Source: Polynucleobacter meluiroseus
GTDB taxonomy: Bacteria; Pseudomonadota; Gammaproteobacteria; Burkholderiales; Burkholderiaceae
DNA: 34,817 nt
NCBI GenBank assembly: GCA_945947155.1
Contig: CAMEXM010000015.1
Location: forward strand, 1 to 34,817
Direction: 5' to 3'
This document shows, piece after piece, positions 26,228 to 33,771 of this stretch (the stretch's first letter is position 1; the number at the start of each line of letters is the position of its first letter). A program made the translations under genes and the position numbers. The notes under the pieces were generated by a model. It did no database searches, had not been told where the DNA came from, and was given only the letters and a program-made list of their open reading frames with translations.

Positions 26228-29188
26228 ATGACATATACCAACCAATCGGCAGCAGAGGCACAGTTAGGGCAACCATCTGGTGGCAACCCCACCGCGAATA
26301 TGACCCAAAGTCCATCTGCTGGATTTGTTGCTGGCGGTGTCGGCGGCACCCAAGCAACCCAGTTATCCGATTACAAAATTATTCGGCGTAACGGTTCGGT
26401 GGTGGCATTTGAGCCATCCAAAATTGCGATTGCAGTTACTAAAGCATTTTTAGCAGTAAACGGCGGACAGGGCGCTGCCTCTGCTCGCGTACGTGAGCAG
26501 GTCGAGCAATTGACCCATGCAGTCGTTCGTGCCTTACTGCGTAGTCGCCCAAATGGCGGCACCTTTCACATTGAAGATATTCAAGATCAGGTTGAATTAG
26601 CGCTCATGCGCAGTGGCGAGCACAACGTCGCCCGCGCCTATGTCTTGTACCGCGAAAAGCGCAATCAAGAACGCGCAAGCCAGCAAGCGGCTGCACCAGA
26701 GACGCAAACCGCTGCACAGCAGGCAGAGTCTGGTATCACCGTGATCGACAACGGTGTAAGCAAGCCCCTCGATATGGTTGCATTGCGTACGGTGATTCAG
26801 GCGGCATGTGAAGGTTTAGGTAATGCCATTGACGCCGCCCCCATACTGACTGAAACCATCAAGAATTTGTACGACGGCGTACCTATGGCCCAGGTGTATG
26901 ACTCTGCGATCTTGGCCTCCCGTACCTTAATTGAAAAAGACCCCGCCTATAGCCAGGCAACCGCACGAATCCTGATGCACGTGATCCGCAAAGAGATTTT
27001 GGGTTATGAGGTTTTGCAGGGCAATATGCAAGCTGAGTACAGCACGTACTTTGCGAAATACATTAATGAGGGTATCGGTGCGGAGTTGCTAGATCCCCGC
27101 ATGCGTGAATTTGATTTGGCGCGCCTGGCTGCTGCCCTTAATGCAGATCGAGATTTGCAGTTCAATTACCTCGGTCTGCAAACCCTGTATGACCGTTATT
27201 TCTTGCACATTGAAGAACGCCGCATTGAAATGCCACAGGCTTTCTTCATGCGCGTGGCGATGGGCCTTTCTCTCAATGAGCTTGACCGTGAAGCCCGTGC
27301 CATTGAGTTCTATGAAGTACTTTCGACATTTGACTTTATGTCCAGTACGCCAACCCTCTTTAATTCAGCAACAACGCGTCCACAGCTATCCAGTTGCTAC
27401 TTGACTACCGTGGCGGATGACCTCGATGGCATTTATGAGGCCTTGAAAGAAAATGCATTGCTTTCGAAGTTCGCAGGTGGCCTTGGCAATGACTGGACCA
27501 ATGTGCGTGCCCTCGGCAGCCACATAAAAGGTACAAATGGCAAATCACAGGGCGTAGTGCCATTCTTAAAAGTAGTGAATGACACTGCCGTTGCAGTAAA
27601 CCAAGGCGGTAAGCGCAAGGGTGCGGTTTGCGCGTATTTAGAAACCTGGCACTTGGATATCGAAGAATTCTTGGAGCTGCGTAAGAATACCGGCGATGAC
27701 CGCCGCCGTACGCATGATATGAATACCTCGAACTGGATTCCAGACCTGTTCATGAAGCGCGTGATGGAAAACGGGGACTGGACCTTATTCTCCCCATCCA
27801 ATACGCCTGATTTGCACGATAAATTCGGTAAGGCGTTTGAAGAGGCCTATGTTGCCTATGAAAAGCAGGCTGAAAGTGGTGCCTTGAAGCCATCCCGCAC
27901 CATTCCTGCACAACAGCTGTGGCGCAAGATGCTGGGCATGCTGTTTGAAACTGGTCATCCTTGGATCACGTTTAAAGACCCTTGCAACATTCGCAGCCCA
28001 CAACAGCACGTTGGCGTAGTCCACTCATCCAATCTGTGTACCGAGATTACCCTCAACACCAATGATGACGAAATCGCGGTCTGTAACTTGGGTTCGGTGA
28101 ACTTAACTGCCCACATGACAACCGATGCAAATGGCCGCATGGTGCTCGATCACGACAAATTGCAAAAGACCATCGGCACTGCAATGCGCATGCTCGATAA
28201 CGTGATTGACATCAACTACTATGCAGTTGCTAAGGCGCGCAATTCAAACCTTAAGCATCGCCCAGTAGGTCTTGGCATCATGGGCTTCCAGGATTGCTTG
28301 CACATGCAACGCATTCCCTACGCAAGCGATGAAGCGGTTCAGTTTGCAGATGCATCGATGGAAGCGGTTTGCTATTACGCCTACCAGGCTTCGAATGCCC
28401 TCGCAGAAGAGCGTGGGACCTACAGCAGCTACAAGGGTTCGCTGTGGGATCGCGGCATTCTCCCGCAAGACTCCGTGCGTTTGCTAGCGGAAGAGCGCGG
28501 CGGTTATTTGGAAGTCAATATGTCCTCCACGTTGGATTGGGATAGCTTGCGCACGCGCATTAAGCAGTTCGGTATGCGTAATTCCAATTGCGTAGCCATT
28601 GCGCCGACTGCAACGATTTCCAATATTATTGGCGTATCGGCGTGCATCGAGCCTACCTTCCAGAACCTGTTTGTGAAATCCAATTTATCAGGCGAGTTCA
28701 CAGTAGTGAATGAGTATTTGGTGCGCGACCTCAAGGACCGCGGCCTCTGGGATGAAGTGATGATTGCCGATTTGAAGTACTTTGACGGTACCTTATCGAA
28801 GATTGATCGCGTACCACAGGATTTGCGTGATATTTACGCTACCGCCTTTGAAGTAGAGCCAAGTTGGCTGGTGGAAGCAGCATCGCGGCGTCAGAAATGG
28901 ATCGATCAAGCACAGTCTTTGAATATCTACATGGGTGGCGCCTCCGGTAAGAAGCTCGATGACACCTATAAGTTGGCTTGGTTGCGTGGATTAAAAACCA
29001 CGTATTACCTGCGGACGATGGCAGCAACCCACGTGGAGAAGTCGACTGTAGCAAGCGGTCAACTTAACTCGGTGTCCAGCGGCGGTGGCGTGAACGGTAC
29101 CGACGCAGCAGCACTAGCGGCAGATGGCCCTGTTTGTACGATGCGCCCAGGCGATGCTGGGTTTGATGAATGCGAAGCGTGCCAGTAA
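26228..29188 (+). CDS. nrdA: Class Ia-type ribonucleotide reductase large subunit with two ATP-cone regions
   Basis: NrdA reduces ribonucleoside diphosphates to deoxyribonucleotides. It has 986 residues, longer than the 761 of E. coli NrdA because of its N-terminus. An ATP-cone lies at about residues 48-147 (IIRRNGSVVAFEPSKIAIAVTKAF), and a second cone-like segment at about 173-262 (ITVIDNGVSKPLDMVALRTV). The catalytic barrel has C390 (SSCYL), the N602-C604-E606 triad (NLCTEI), C788 (NSNCVAIAPTATISNI), and a tyrosine pair in TYYLRT. The C-terminal C982-x-x-C985 accepts electrons from thioredoxin or glutaredoxin. NrdR boxes upstream predict repression when dNTPs suffice. nrdB follows 46 bases later. 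Confidence 0.97.
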   Translation: MTYTNQSAAEAQLGQPSGGNPTANMTQSPSAGFVAGGVGGTQATQLSDYKIIRRNGSVVAFEPSKIAIAVTKAFLAVNGGQGAASARVREQVEQLTHAVVRALLRSRPNGGTFHIEDIQDQVELALMRSGEHNVARAYVLYREKRNQERASQQAAAPETQTAAQQAESGITVIDNGVSKPLDMVALRTVIQAACEGLGNAIDAAPILTETIKNLYDGVPMAQVYDSAILASRTLIEKDPAYSQATARILMHVIRKEILGYEVLQGNMQAEYSTYFAKYINEGIGAELLDPRMREFDLARLAAALNADRDLQFNYLGLQTLYDRYFLHIEERRIEMPQAFFMRVAMGLSLNELDREARAIEFYEVLSTFDFMSSTPTLFNSATTRPQLSSCYLTTVADDLDGIYEALKENALLSKFAGGLGNDWTNVRALGSHIKGTNGKSQGVVPFLKVVNDTAVAVNQGGKRKGAVCAYLETWHLDIEEFLELRKNTGDDRRRTHDMNTSNWIPDLFMKRVMENGDWTLFSPSNTPDLHDKFGKAFEEAYVAYEKQAESGALKPSRTIPAQQLWRKMLGMLFETGHPWITFKDPCNIRSPQQHVGVVHSSNLCTEITLNTNDDEIAVCNLGSVNLTAHMTTDANGRMVLDHDKLQKTIGTAMRMLDNVIDINYYAVAKARNSNLKHRPVGLGIMGFQDCLHMQRIPYASDEAVQFADASMEAVCYYAYQASNALAEERGTYSSYKGSLWDRGILPQDSVRLLAEERGGYLEVNMSSTLDWDSLRTRIKQFGMRNSNCVAIAPTATISNIIGVSACIEPTFQNLFVKSNLSGEFTVVNEYLVRDLKDRGLWDEVMIADLKYFDGTLSKIDRVPQDLRDIYATAFEVEPSWLVEAASRRQKWIDQAQSLNIYMGGASGKKLDDTYKLAWLRGLKTTYYLRTMAATHVEKSTVASGQLNSVSSGGGVNGTDAAALAADGPVCTMRPGDAGFDECEACQ

Positions 29189-29234
29189 GCCATTTACTTA
29201 CTGGTAGTGAAACGATGGAATTTTGGAGAATACT

Positions 29235-30419
29235 ATGTTGAATTGGGAAGAAGAAGTCGCGCCAGCAATGGCTAAGGTCGGTTTAGCGCCGCAGCCAGCA
29301 GTTCAGCCACATAAAGCGCCGCAGCCAGATCAAGTGGCAATCGCACCCCAAACTGCTACACCTGTGCCAGTAGAGGCTGCTAATTTATCTGGTGGCGCAG
29401 CCTTGCGTGTCAATGCCGCTGATAAGCGCGTGATTAATGCGAAGACTGACGTAAATCAGCTGGTTCCATTTAAATATAAGTGGGCTTGGGAGAAGTATTT
29501 GGCGGGTTGTGCAAACCACTGGATGCCACAAGAGATCAATATGAACCGCGATATCGCGCTTTGGAAAGATCCAAATGGCTTGACAGAAGATGAGCGCCGC
29601 ATCATTAAGCGCAACCTTGGCTTCTTCACAACTGCAGATTCGTTGGCCGCAAACAATATTGTTTTGGGTACTTATCGTCACATTACCGCTCCAGAATGCC
29701 GCCAATACCTATTGCGTCAGGCTTTCGAGGAGGCAATTCATACCCACGCCTACCAATATATTGTGGAATCGTTAGGTTTAGACCAGTCTGAAATCTTTAA
29801 TGCATACAACGAGATTGAGTCCATTCGCAATAAAGACCAGTTCTTAATTCCGTACATTGATGTGCTAACGGACCCTAACTTTAAGACCGGCACATTAGAA
29901 AACGATCAAAAGTTACTGCGTTCGCTGATTGTTTTTGCCTGCGTAATGGAAGGTTTGTTCTTTTATGTTGGTTTTACGCAAATCCTTGCAATGGGTCGTC
30001 AGAACAAAATGACAGGCGCTGCTGAGCAGTATCAATACATCTTGCGTGATGAGTCTATGCACTGCAATTTTGGCATCGATTTGATTAATCAAATCAAGCT
30101 GGAGAACCCGCAGTTATGGACTTCCGCGTTCAAAGAAGAGATCCGCGGCATCTTCGAACAAGCAGTCGAATTAGAGTACCGTTATGCCGAAGATACGATG
30201 CCTCGGGGTGTGCTCGGATTGAATGCGCCGATGTTCAAAGGCTACCTCCGATACATCTGTAATCGTCGGTGTATGCAAATAGGACTTGACGCAATGTTCC
30301 CAAATGAAGAGAATCCATTTCCATGGATGTCAGAAATGATCGATCTGAAAAAAGAACGAAACTTTTTTGAGACACGCGTTATTGAGTATCAAACTGGTGG
30401 TGCGCTGAACTGGGAGTAA
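29235..30419 (+). CDS. nrdB: Ribonucleotide reductase small subunit (chlamydial-like clade, with radical tyrosine)
   Basis: NrdB holds the dimetal cofactor that starts the radical chain in NrdA. I start at the ATG at 29235, which follows GGAG by 6 bases, giving 394 residues; the frame is open from a TTG 12 bases earlier. The first 65 or so residues are rich in Pro, Ala and Gln. The core ([65 protein letters not shown]) closely resembles Chlamydia R2. Metal ligands include D135, E166 and H169. The position that is Phe in Chlamydia is Y173 here, and the first ligand is Asp as in class Ia. The C-terminal tail ends GGALNWE. Confidence 0.97.
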   Translation: MLNWEEEVAPAMAKVGLAPQPAVQPHKAPQPDQVAIAPQTATPVPVEAANLSGGAALRVNAADKRVINAKTDVNQLVPFKYKWAWEKYLAGCANHWMPQEINMNRDIALWKDPNGLTEDERRIIKRNLGFFTTADSLAANNIVLGTYRHITAPECRQYLLRQAFEEAIHTHAYQYIVESLGLDQSEIFNAYNEIESIRNKDQFLIPYIDVLTDPNFKTGTLENDQKLLRSLIVFACVMEGLFFYVGFTQILAMGRQNKMTGAAEQYQYILRDESMHCNFGIDLINQIKLENPQLWTSAFKEEIRGIFEQAVELEYRYAEDTMPRGVLGLNAPMFKGYLRYICNRRCMQIGLDAMFPNEENPFPWMSEMIDLKKERNFFETRVIEYQTGGALNWE

Positions 30420-30504
30420 TGGTTTACCTAATAAGCGCCTCACTGGTTCACAGGAGAGTAAACGGTTGGATAGTTTTAGTAATCTAAAGCAGACACAGTT
30501 TAAA

Positions 30505-30526
30505 AAACCCCTCAAACGAGGCGTTT
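30505..30526 (+). terminator. Weak first terminator after nrdB
   Basis: AAAC-c-CCTC, loop AAAC, GAGG-c-GTTT forms an 8-pair stem with one C-C mismatch, about 85 bases after nrdB. A T/C-rich tract follows rather than an immediate T run, so it is less certain than the next hairpin. Confidence 0.45.
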
Positions 30527-30561
30527 GCTCTTTATTCTCCTTTTTTTCCAGTATTTTTAAG

Positions 30562-30594
30562 AAGCCGTCACCCCTTGGGGTCGCGGCTTTTTTT
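30562..30594 (+). terminator. Rho-independent terminator of nrdA-nrdB
   Basis: AAGCCG and CGGCTT flank an inner ACCCC-TT-GGGGT stem, followed directly by a run of seven T. A strong, canonical terminator about 140 bases after the nrdB stop. Confidence 0.9.
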
Positions 30595-30749
30595 CCAGGA
30601 TTCATTAGCGTGCAGCACTTAGCATCAAGCCGCGCGCCGATGAATGGCTCGCTCGCTCGGTCCGTCAGGCCTTATGGCACGGCAGATCTGAATGGTCGGG
30701 TCTTCTTAATCGGTAGTTCGTTCTAATCCTCACGTGAAGGAGTATCACT

Positions 30750-30935
30750 ATGGCAATCGCCAAAAAGAAACCAGCTGCAAAGAAACCTGCTGCAAAGAAA
30801 AAAGTAGCTGCTAAGAAGCCTGCTGCAAAGAAAAAAGTAGCTGCTAAGAAGCCTGCTGCAAAGAAAGTAGCAAAGAAGAAGCCTGCTGCTAAAAAAGCTG
30901 CTGCTAAGCGCAAGCCTGCTGAAAAAAAAAAGTAA
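30750..30935 (+). CDS. Histone H1-like Lys/Ala/Pro-rich DNA-binding protein, zero-frame product
   Basis: The zero-frame product is 61 residues, almost only Lys, Ala and Pro (MAIAKKKPAAKKPAAKKK), like the C-terminal-domain-type histone H1 proteins of betaproteobacteria, which bind and compact DNA. An ideal AAGGAG lies 7 bases before the ATG. The frame ends at TAA (30933-30935), right after a run of ten A. The codons GAA AAA AAA AAG TAA contain the heptamer A_AAA_AAG in register. The remaining 44 codons of a plausible H1 protein continue in the -1 frame to 31066 (next entry), which would give 105 residues. Either this is a regulated or slippery gene, or a one-base loss in the A run has cut it. 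Confidence 0.8.
   Translation: MAIAKKKPAAKKPAAKKKVAAKKPAAKKKVAAKKPAAKKVAKKKPAAKKAAAKRKPAEKKK
30783..30848 (+). repeat. 33-base tandem repeat within the H1-like gene
   Basis: Two adjacent copies of a 33-base unit encoding KPAAKKKVAAK differ by one base (AAA versus AAG in the first codon). A third, partial copy follows. The repeat explains the 11-residue period of the protein and could change copy number by slippage. Confidence 0.85.
30926..30932 (+). promoter_or_regulatory. Candidate -1 frameshift heptamer A_AAA_AAG
   Basis: The last seven bases before the zero-frame TAA read A AAA AAG in the correct register, the same heptamer as in E. coli dnaX. A possible 7-pair stem (30939-30945 with 30959-30965, one G-U) begins 6 bases downstream. 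The site lies at the end of ten consecutive A, so RNA polymerase slippage is also possible. Confidence 0.5.
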
Positions 30936-31066
30936 GTAAGCCTGCTGCCAAGAAGAAAGCGGGCTCTGCTGTAAAAAAGCCCGCGGCTAAGAAGCCTGCT
31001 GCTACAACGCAAACTGCGTTGAATCCAGCTGCTGCTTGGCCTTTCCCAACAGGCACACGCCCATAA
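30932..31066 (+). other. -1 frame continuation of the H1-like protein (44 codons)
   Basis: Entered by a -1 shift at the A run, this frame reads VSKPAAKKKAGSAVKKPAAK, more Lys/Ala repeats, then ALNPAAAWPFPTGTRP and a TAA. It has the same composition as the zero frame. It ends in a non-basic proline/aromatic tail of the kind I recall for complete betaproteobacterial H1-like proteins. It has no start codon or ribosome site of its own. That marks it as the missing C-terminus, not as a separate gene. Confidence 0.75.
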
Positions 31067-31094
31067 GCGCAAGCTTATAGGTCAGGTAGTAATG

Positions 31095-31122
31095 AAATGG
31101 GGTCCCTCGGGACCCCATTTTT
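31095..31122. terminator. Bidirectional terminator between the H1-like gene and the PfkB kinase gene
   Basis: AAATGGGGTCCC, loop TC, GGGACCCCATTT with a further TT: a perfect 12-pair stem just after the H1-like frame. It also lies 55 bases after the stop of the convergent kinase gene, so it can serve both. Confidence 0.9.
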
Positions 31123-31176
31123 ATGGTCAATTACCAAGCGCCGTCGTCAGCGCGCTTGTTATTGGGTTGGGCCACC

Positions 31177-32136
31177 TTAAAACCCAAATCCAAAAGCGGT
31201 TTTGAATTGATCTTTAATGTGATCCAGGTTCAATTGGTGGTTTTGTGGACCTTGATGGGCAATTTTGATCGAGCCCATCAGGCTAGCAAGGCGACCAGTC
31301 GTCTCCCAGTCCATGCCATTTTCCAAGCCAAACAGGAGTCCACCCCGAAAGGCGTCGCCACACCCGGTTGGATCAATCAGCTGTGCGGCTTTGACCGGTG
31401 GAATGGCAATCGATTTACCGCCCGTATAAATCTGGGCACCTTCTGCACCTTTGGTAACAATCAGCGCTTTAACGCGCTCACCCAATTGCGTAAGCGATAA
31501 GCCTGTCCGCTTGGAGAGCATTTCACCCTCATAGTCATTGACGACCAGGTAGCTTGCTAGTTCAGTAAGTTCTAAGAGCTCAGGACCATCGAACATGGGT
31601 AAACCCTGACCTGGATCAAAAATGAACGGAATTTGCGCCTCTTCTAATTGATGGCAATGTTCCCACATACCAGCACGACCATCGGGCGCAACAATCGCTA
31701 AGGCAATAGGCGTACTTTTCTTCTGGGTACGCGCAGCCGTGACATCGCTGACCTGATTCAGGTGTGATTCATTCATGGCGCCGGGATGAAAGGCCGTAAT
31801 CTGATTGTTCGAGAGATCGGTGGTGATCATCGCCTGTGCTGTAAATGCACTCTCCATGGTTCGAATGTGTGCCGTATCAATTTGCAAGTCCCTGAGGCGA
31901 TCAAGGTAAGGTGCGGCATCACCGCCCACGGTTGCCATGATGACTGGCTCACCGCGGAGTAACTTGAGGTTGTAAGCAATATTGCCAGCACAGCCACCGA
32001 ATTCACGGCGCATGCTCGGCACTAAAAAAGCAACATTCAGAATATGAATTTGGTCTGGCAGGATTTGATCCTGAAAGCGGCCTTCAAAGTTCATGATGGT
32101 GTCGTAGGCGATGGAACCGCAAATAAGGCTAGCCAT
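31177..32136 (-). CDS. PfkB/ribokinase-family carbohydrate (adenosine-like) kinase
   Basis: A cytoplasmic sugar or nucleoside kinase of 319 residues. The N-terminal PfkB signature is near residue 46 (FGGCAGNIAYNLKLL). The C-terminal signature is D255-PTGCGDAFRGG with D261 as the catalytic base, and VTKGAEGA precedes it. PfkB proteins in this gene position in Burkholderiales are usually annotated as carbohydrate or adenosine kinases; the substrate cannot be read from the sequence. The start MASLICGSIAYDTIM is normal. It lies 26 bases after the PrmA-DUF3426 gene on the same strand, at the end of the accC-prmA run. Confidence 0.9.
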   Translation of the reverse strand: MASLICGSIAYDTIMNFEGRFQDQILPDQIHILNVAFLVPSMRREFGGCAGNIAYNLKLLRGEPVIMATVGGDAAPYLDRLRDLQIDTAHIRTMESAFTAQAMITTDLSNNQITAFHPGAMNESHLNQVSDVTAARTQKKSTPIALAIVAPDGRAGMWEHCHQLEEAQIPFIFDPGQGLPMFDGPELLELTELASYLVVNDYEGEMLSKRTGLSLTQLGERVKALIVTKGAEGAQIYTGGKSIAIPPVKAAQLIDPTGCGDAFRGGLLFGLENGMDWETTGRLASLMGSIKIAHQGPQNHQLNLDHIKDQFKTAFGFGF

Positions 32137-32162
32137 AAAGTACTTTCGTAATGATTAAGGGA

Positions 32163-33749
32163 TCAGGGATAAAAAAGCCGCACACGATACCCAGCAGCGT
32201 TGCTGGGTAACTGAAGTGGAATGAGGGCGCGAATACGTTCGCCGCCGGGAGCGCCGTTGCTGGCAAATTGGGTATGGGATTCGCGCCAAGATGCGGGTAA
32301 CCACTCTTCTGGAGTAAACACAACCAATTGCACGGTGGATTCATCGGTATCGGTGAGGGTTAATTCCAAATGCGGTAGTGCAATTGGCATCATTAATCGA
32401 TTTTGTATCTCTACTTCAAGCAGGGATGGATTTGCAGGCGCTTTAGAGGCTTGCTGCGCTGTTTGCATGCCAAGCGCGCTTAATGTAATCTTCCATGCAG
32501 AAAAATCGTTTATAGCCCCTTCTGTGCAGCCAAATGACGCACACAGCATTTGATCAGCGCGCAGTAATGCAGCAAACATTTCCAAATGGAATGCCGATGG
32601 TGTGTGATCTACCCGCGGCGCAGCATATGGCAGCAAGCGATCACGTGCAACGTGCATAGCAAAAAGACCGCATGTGCCCACCAATATCAAAACGAGAATT
32701 AATTTACCGAGCCTACCGAAAGCCAGGCCCTTATTTGCGGCGGATGCGCTTAATTCTTCAGTGACGTCACTATTGTTTTTTTTTACTTCAGTTGCAATGG
32801 GCGGGGCGGACGGGGAAGAATCTTCTAGCTTGCCAGAAAGACAGACCCAGCCCTCACTTTCTTTCCAAACGGAGAGCTTTAGCCACTGGCTATAGGTGGC
32901 AATCACTTCATCGGCCTGACGGCTCAATACCCCAGAGAGTACGATCTGACCCCCAGGGCGGATGCGCTGCACTAAAGCCGGCGCTAATACTTGCAAAGGG
33001 TTTGCCAAAATATTGGCCATGACAATGCCATAGCGTGCATCTGCATCCAGCATCGGCACCGCATCGTCAGGCAGAGCAAAGGTGATATCGACTGCATTGA
33101 TTTCGGCATTGCTACGCGCAGCTACCATGGCTTGGGGATCAATGTCGGTGCCTACTACGGGGTTGCAACCTAATTTCTTGGCGGCGATGGCCAAAATGCC
33201 GGAGCCGCAGCCGTAATCGAGCAGGCTTATATTTTGCAACTGGGTTTGTTGCTCTAGCCATAAGAGGCAAAGGTGGGTAGTCGGGTGACTGCCAGTTCCA
33301 AATGCCAACCCCGGATCGACTGCTAAACAAATGGCGTTTGGATCGGTGGGGGTTTCGTGCCAAGAGGGCACCACCCAAATGCGCTCACCAATCTGAATCG
33401 GGGCAAATTGGCTTTGCGTTAAACGGACCCAATCTTGCTCGGCCACGATTTTTTCTTCAGGGTGCGCTAGGCTAAAGCCGGCATCGCCTAAGGATTGCAA
33501 AAGACCTGGAATGAAGCTCGCATCATCCGAATGATCTACGTCGGGATTAAACAGGGCGGTTACGGTCGAGCGATCCCATGCTTGAACCTCGGGAGAAAGC
33601 CCGGGCTCACCGTAAAGGGGGTTTTCATCATAGCCGCCAGCAGCGGCATCTTCCACCGTAATCGACAGGGCGCCGAGCTCCATCAGCGCATCGCCTAAGG
33701 GTTCGGCTATTTCAGCATGAACCGTAAAAATCAGTTCACGGTACGGCAT
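32163..33749 (-). CDS. prmA: Ribosomal protein L11 methyltransferase fused to a membrane-bound DUF3426 domain
   Basis: A 528-residue two-part protein. Residues 1 to about 307 are PrmA, which methylates lysines and the N-terminus of L11. It has the N-terminal recognition domain, DPGLAFGTGSHPTT, AdoMet motif I at 176-184 (LLDYGCGSG), and NILANP at 246-251. After a polar linker rich in Ser, Pro and Glu comes a single transmembrane helix (about 347-366). A DUF3426 domain follows (LCASFGCTEG, PHLELTLTDTDE, EEWLPASW) and ends GYRVRLFYP. The zinc-ribbon that normally begins DUF3426 proteins is absent. In other Burkholderiales prmA and DUF3426 are, as I recall, adjacent separate genes. No stop or frameshift separates the parts here. 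Confidence 0.93.
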   Translation of the reverse strand: MPYRELIFTVHAEIAEPLGDALMELGALSITVEDAAAGGYDENPLYGEPGLSPEVQAWDRSTVTALFNPDVDHSDDASFIPGLLQSLGDAGFSLAHPEEKIVAEQDWVRLTQSQFAPIQIGERIWVVPSWHETPTDPNAICLAVDPGLAFGTGSHPTTHLCLLWLEQQTQLQNISLLDYGCGSGILAIAAKKLGCNPVVGTDIDPQAMVAARSNAEINAVDITFALPDDAVPMLDADARYGIVMANILANPLQVLAPALVQRIRPGGQIVLSGVLSRQADEVIATYSQWLKLSVWKESEGWVCLSGKLEDSSPSAPPIATEVKKNNSDVTEELSASAANKGLAFGRLGKLILVLILVGTCGLFAMHVARDRLLPYAAPRVDHTPSAFHLEMFAALLRADQMLCASFGCTEGAINDFSAWKITLSALGMQTAQQASKAPANPSLLEVEIQNRLMMPIALPHLELTLTDTDESTVQLVVFTPEEWLPASWRESHTQFASNGAPGGERIRALIPLQLPSNAAGYRVRLFYP

Positions 33750-33771
33750 GGCCCTGCGCTTTCAAGAAAAA

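Larger units (their letters stand above)
30420..30749. other. Non-coding region between nrdB and the H1-like gene
   Basis: It holds one weak and one strong terminator (listed separately), then about 150 bases leading to the H1-like gene. No convincing -35/-10 pair is seen, although TCTAAT at 30722-30727 could serve as a -10. AAGGAG (30737-30742) is the ribosome site of the H1-like gene. The reading frames here run through the terminators and lack family character. Confidence 0.6.

Noticed and set aside
30466-30726. An 86-codon plus-strand frame (and a minus-strand one at 30330-30605) after nrdB
   Set aside because: Both run through strong terminator hairpins, have no ribosome site, and resemble no family.
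30665-31072. A 135-codon Ala/Phe-rich frame antisense to the H1-like gene
   Set aside because: It is the mirror of the Lys/Ala codon repeats; such repeats always open the opposite strand.
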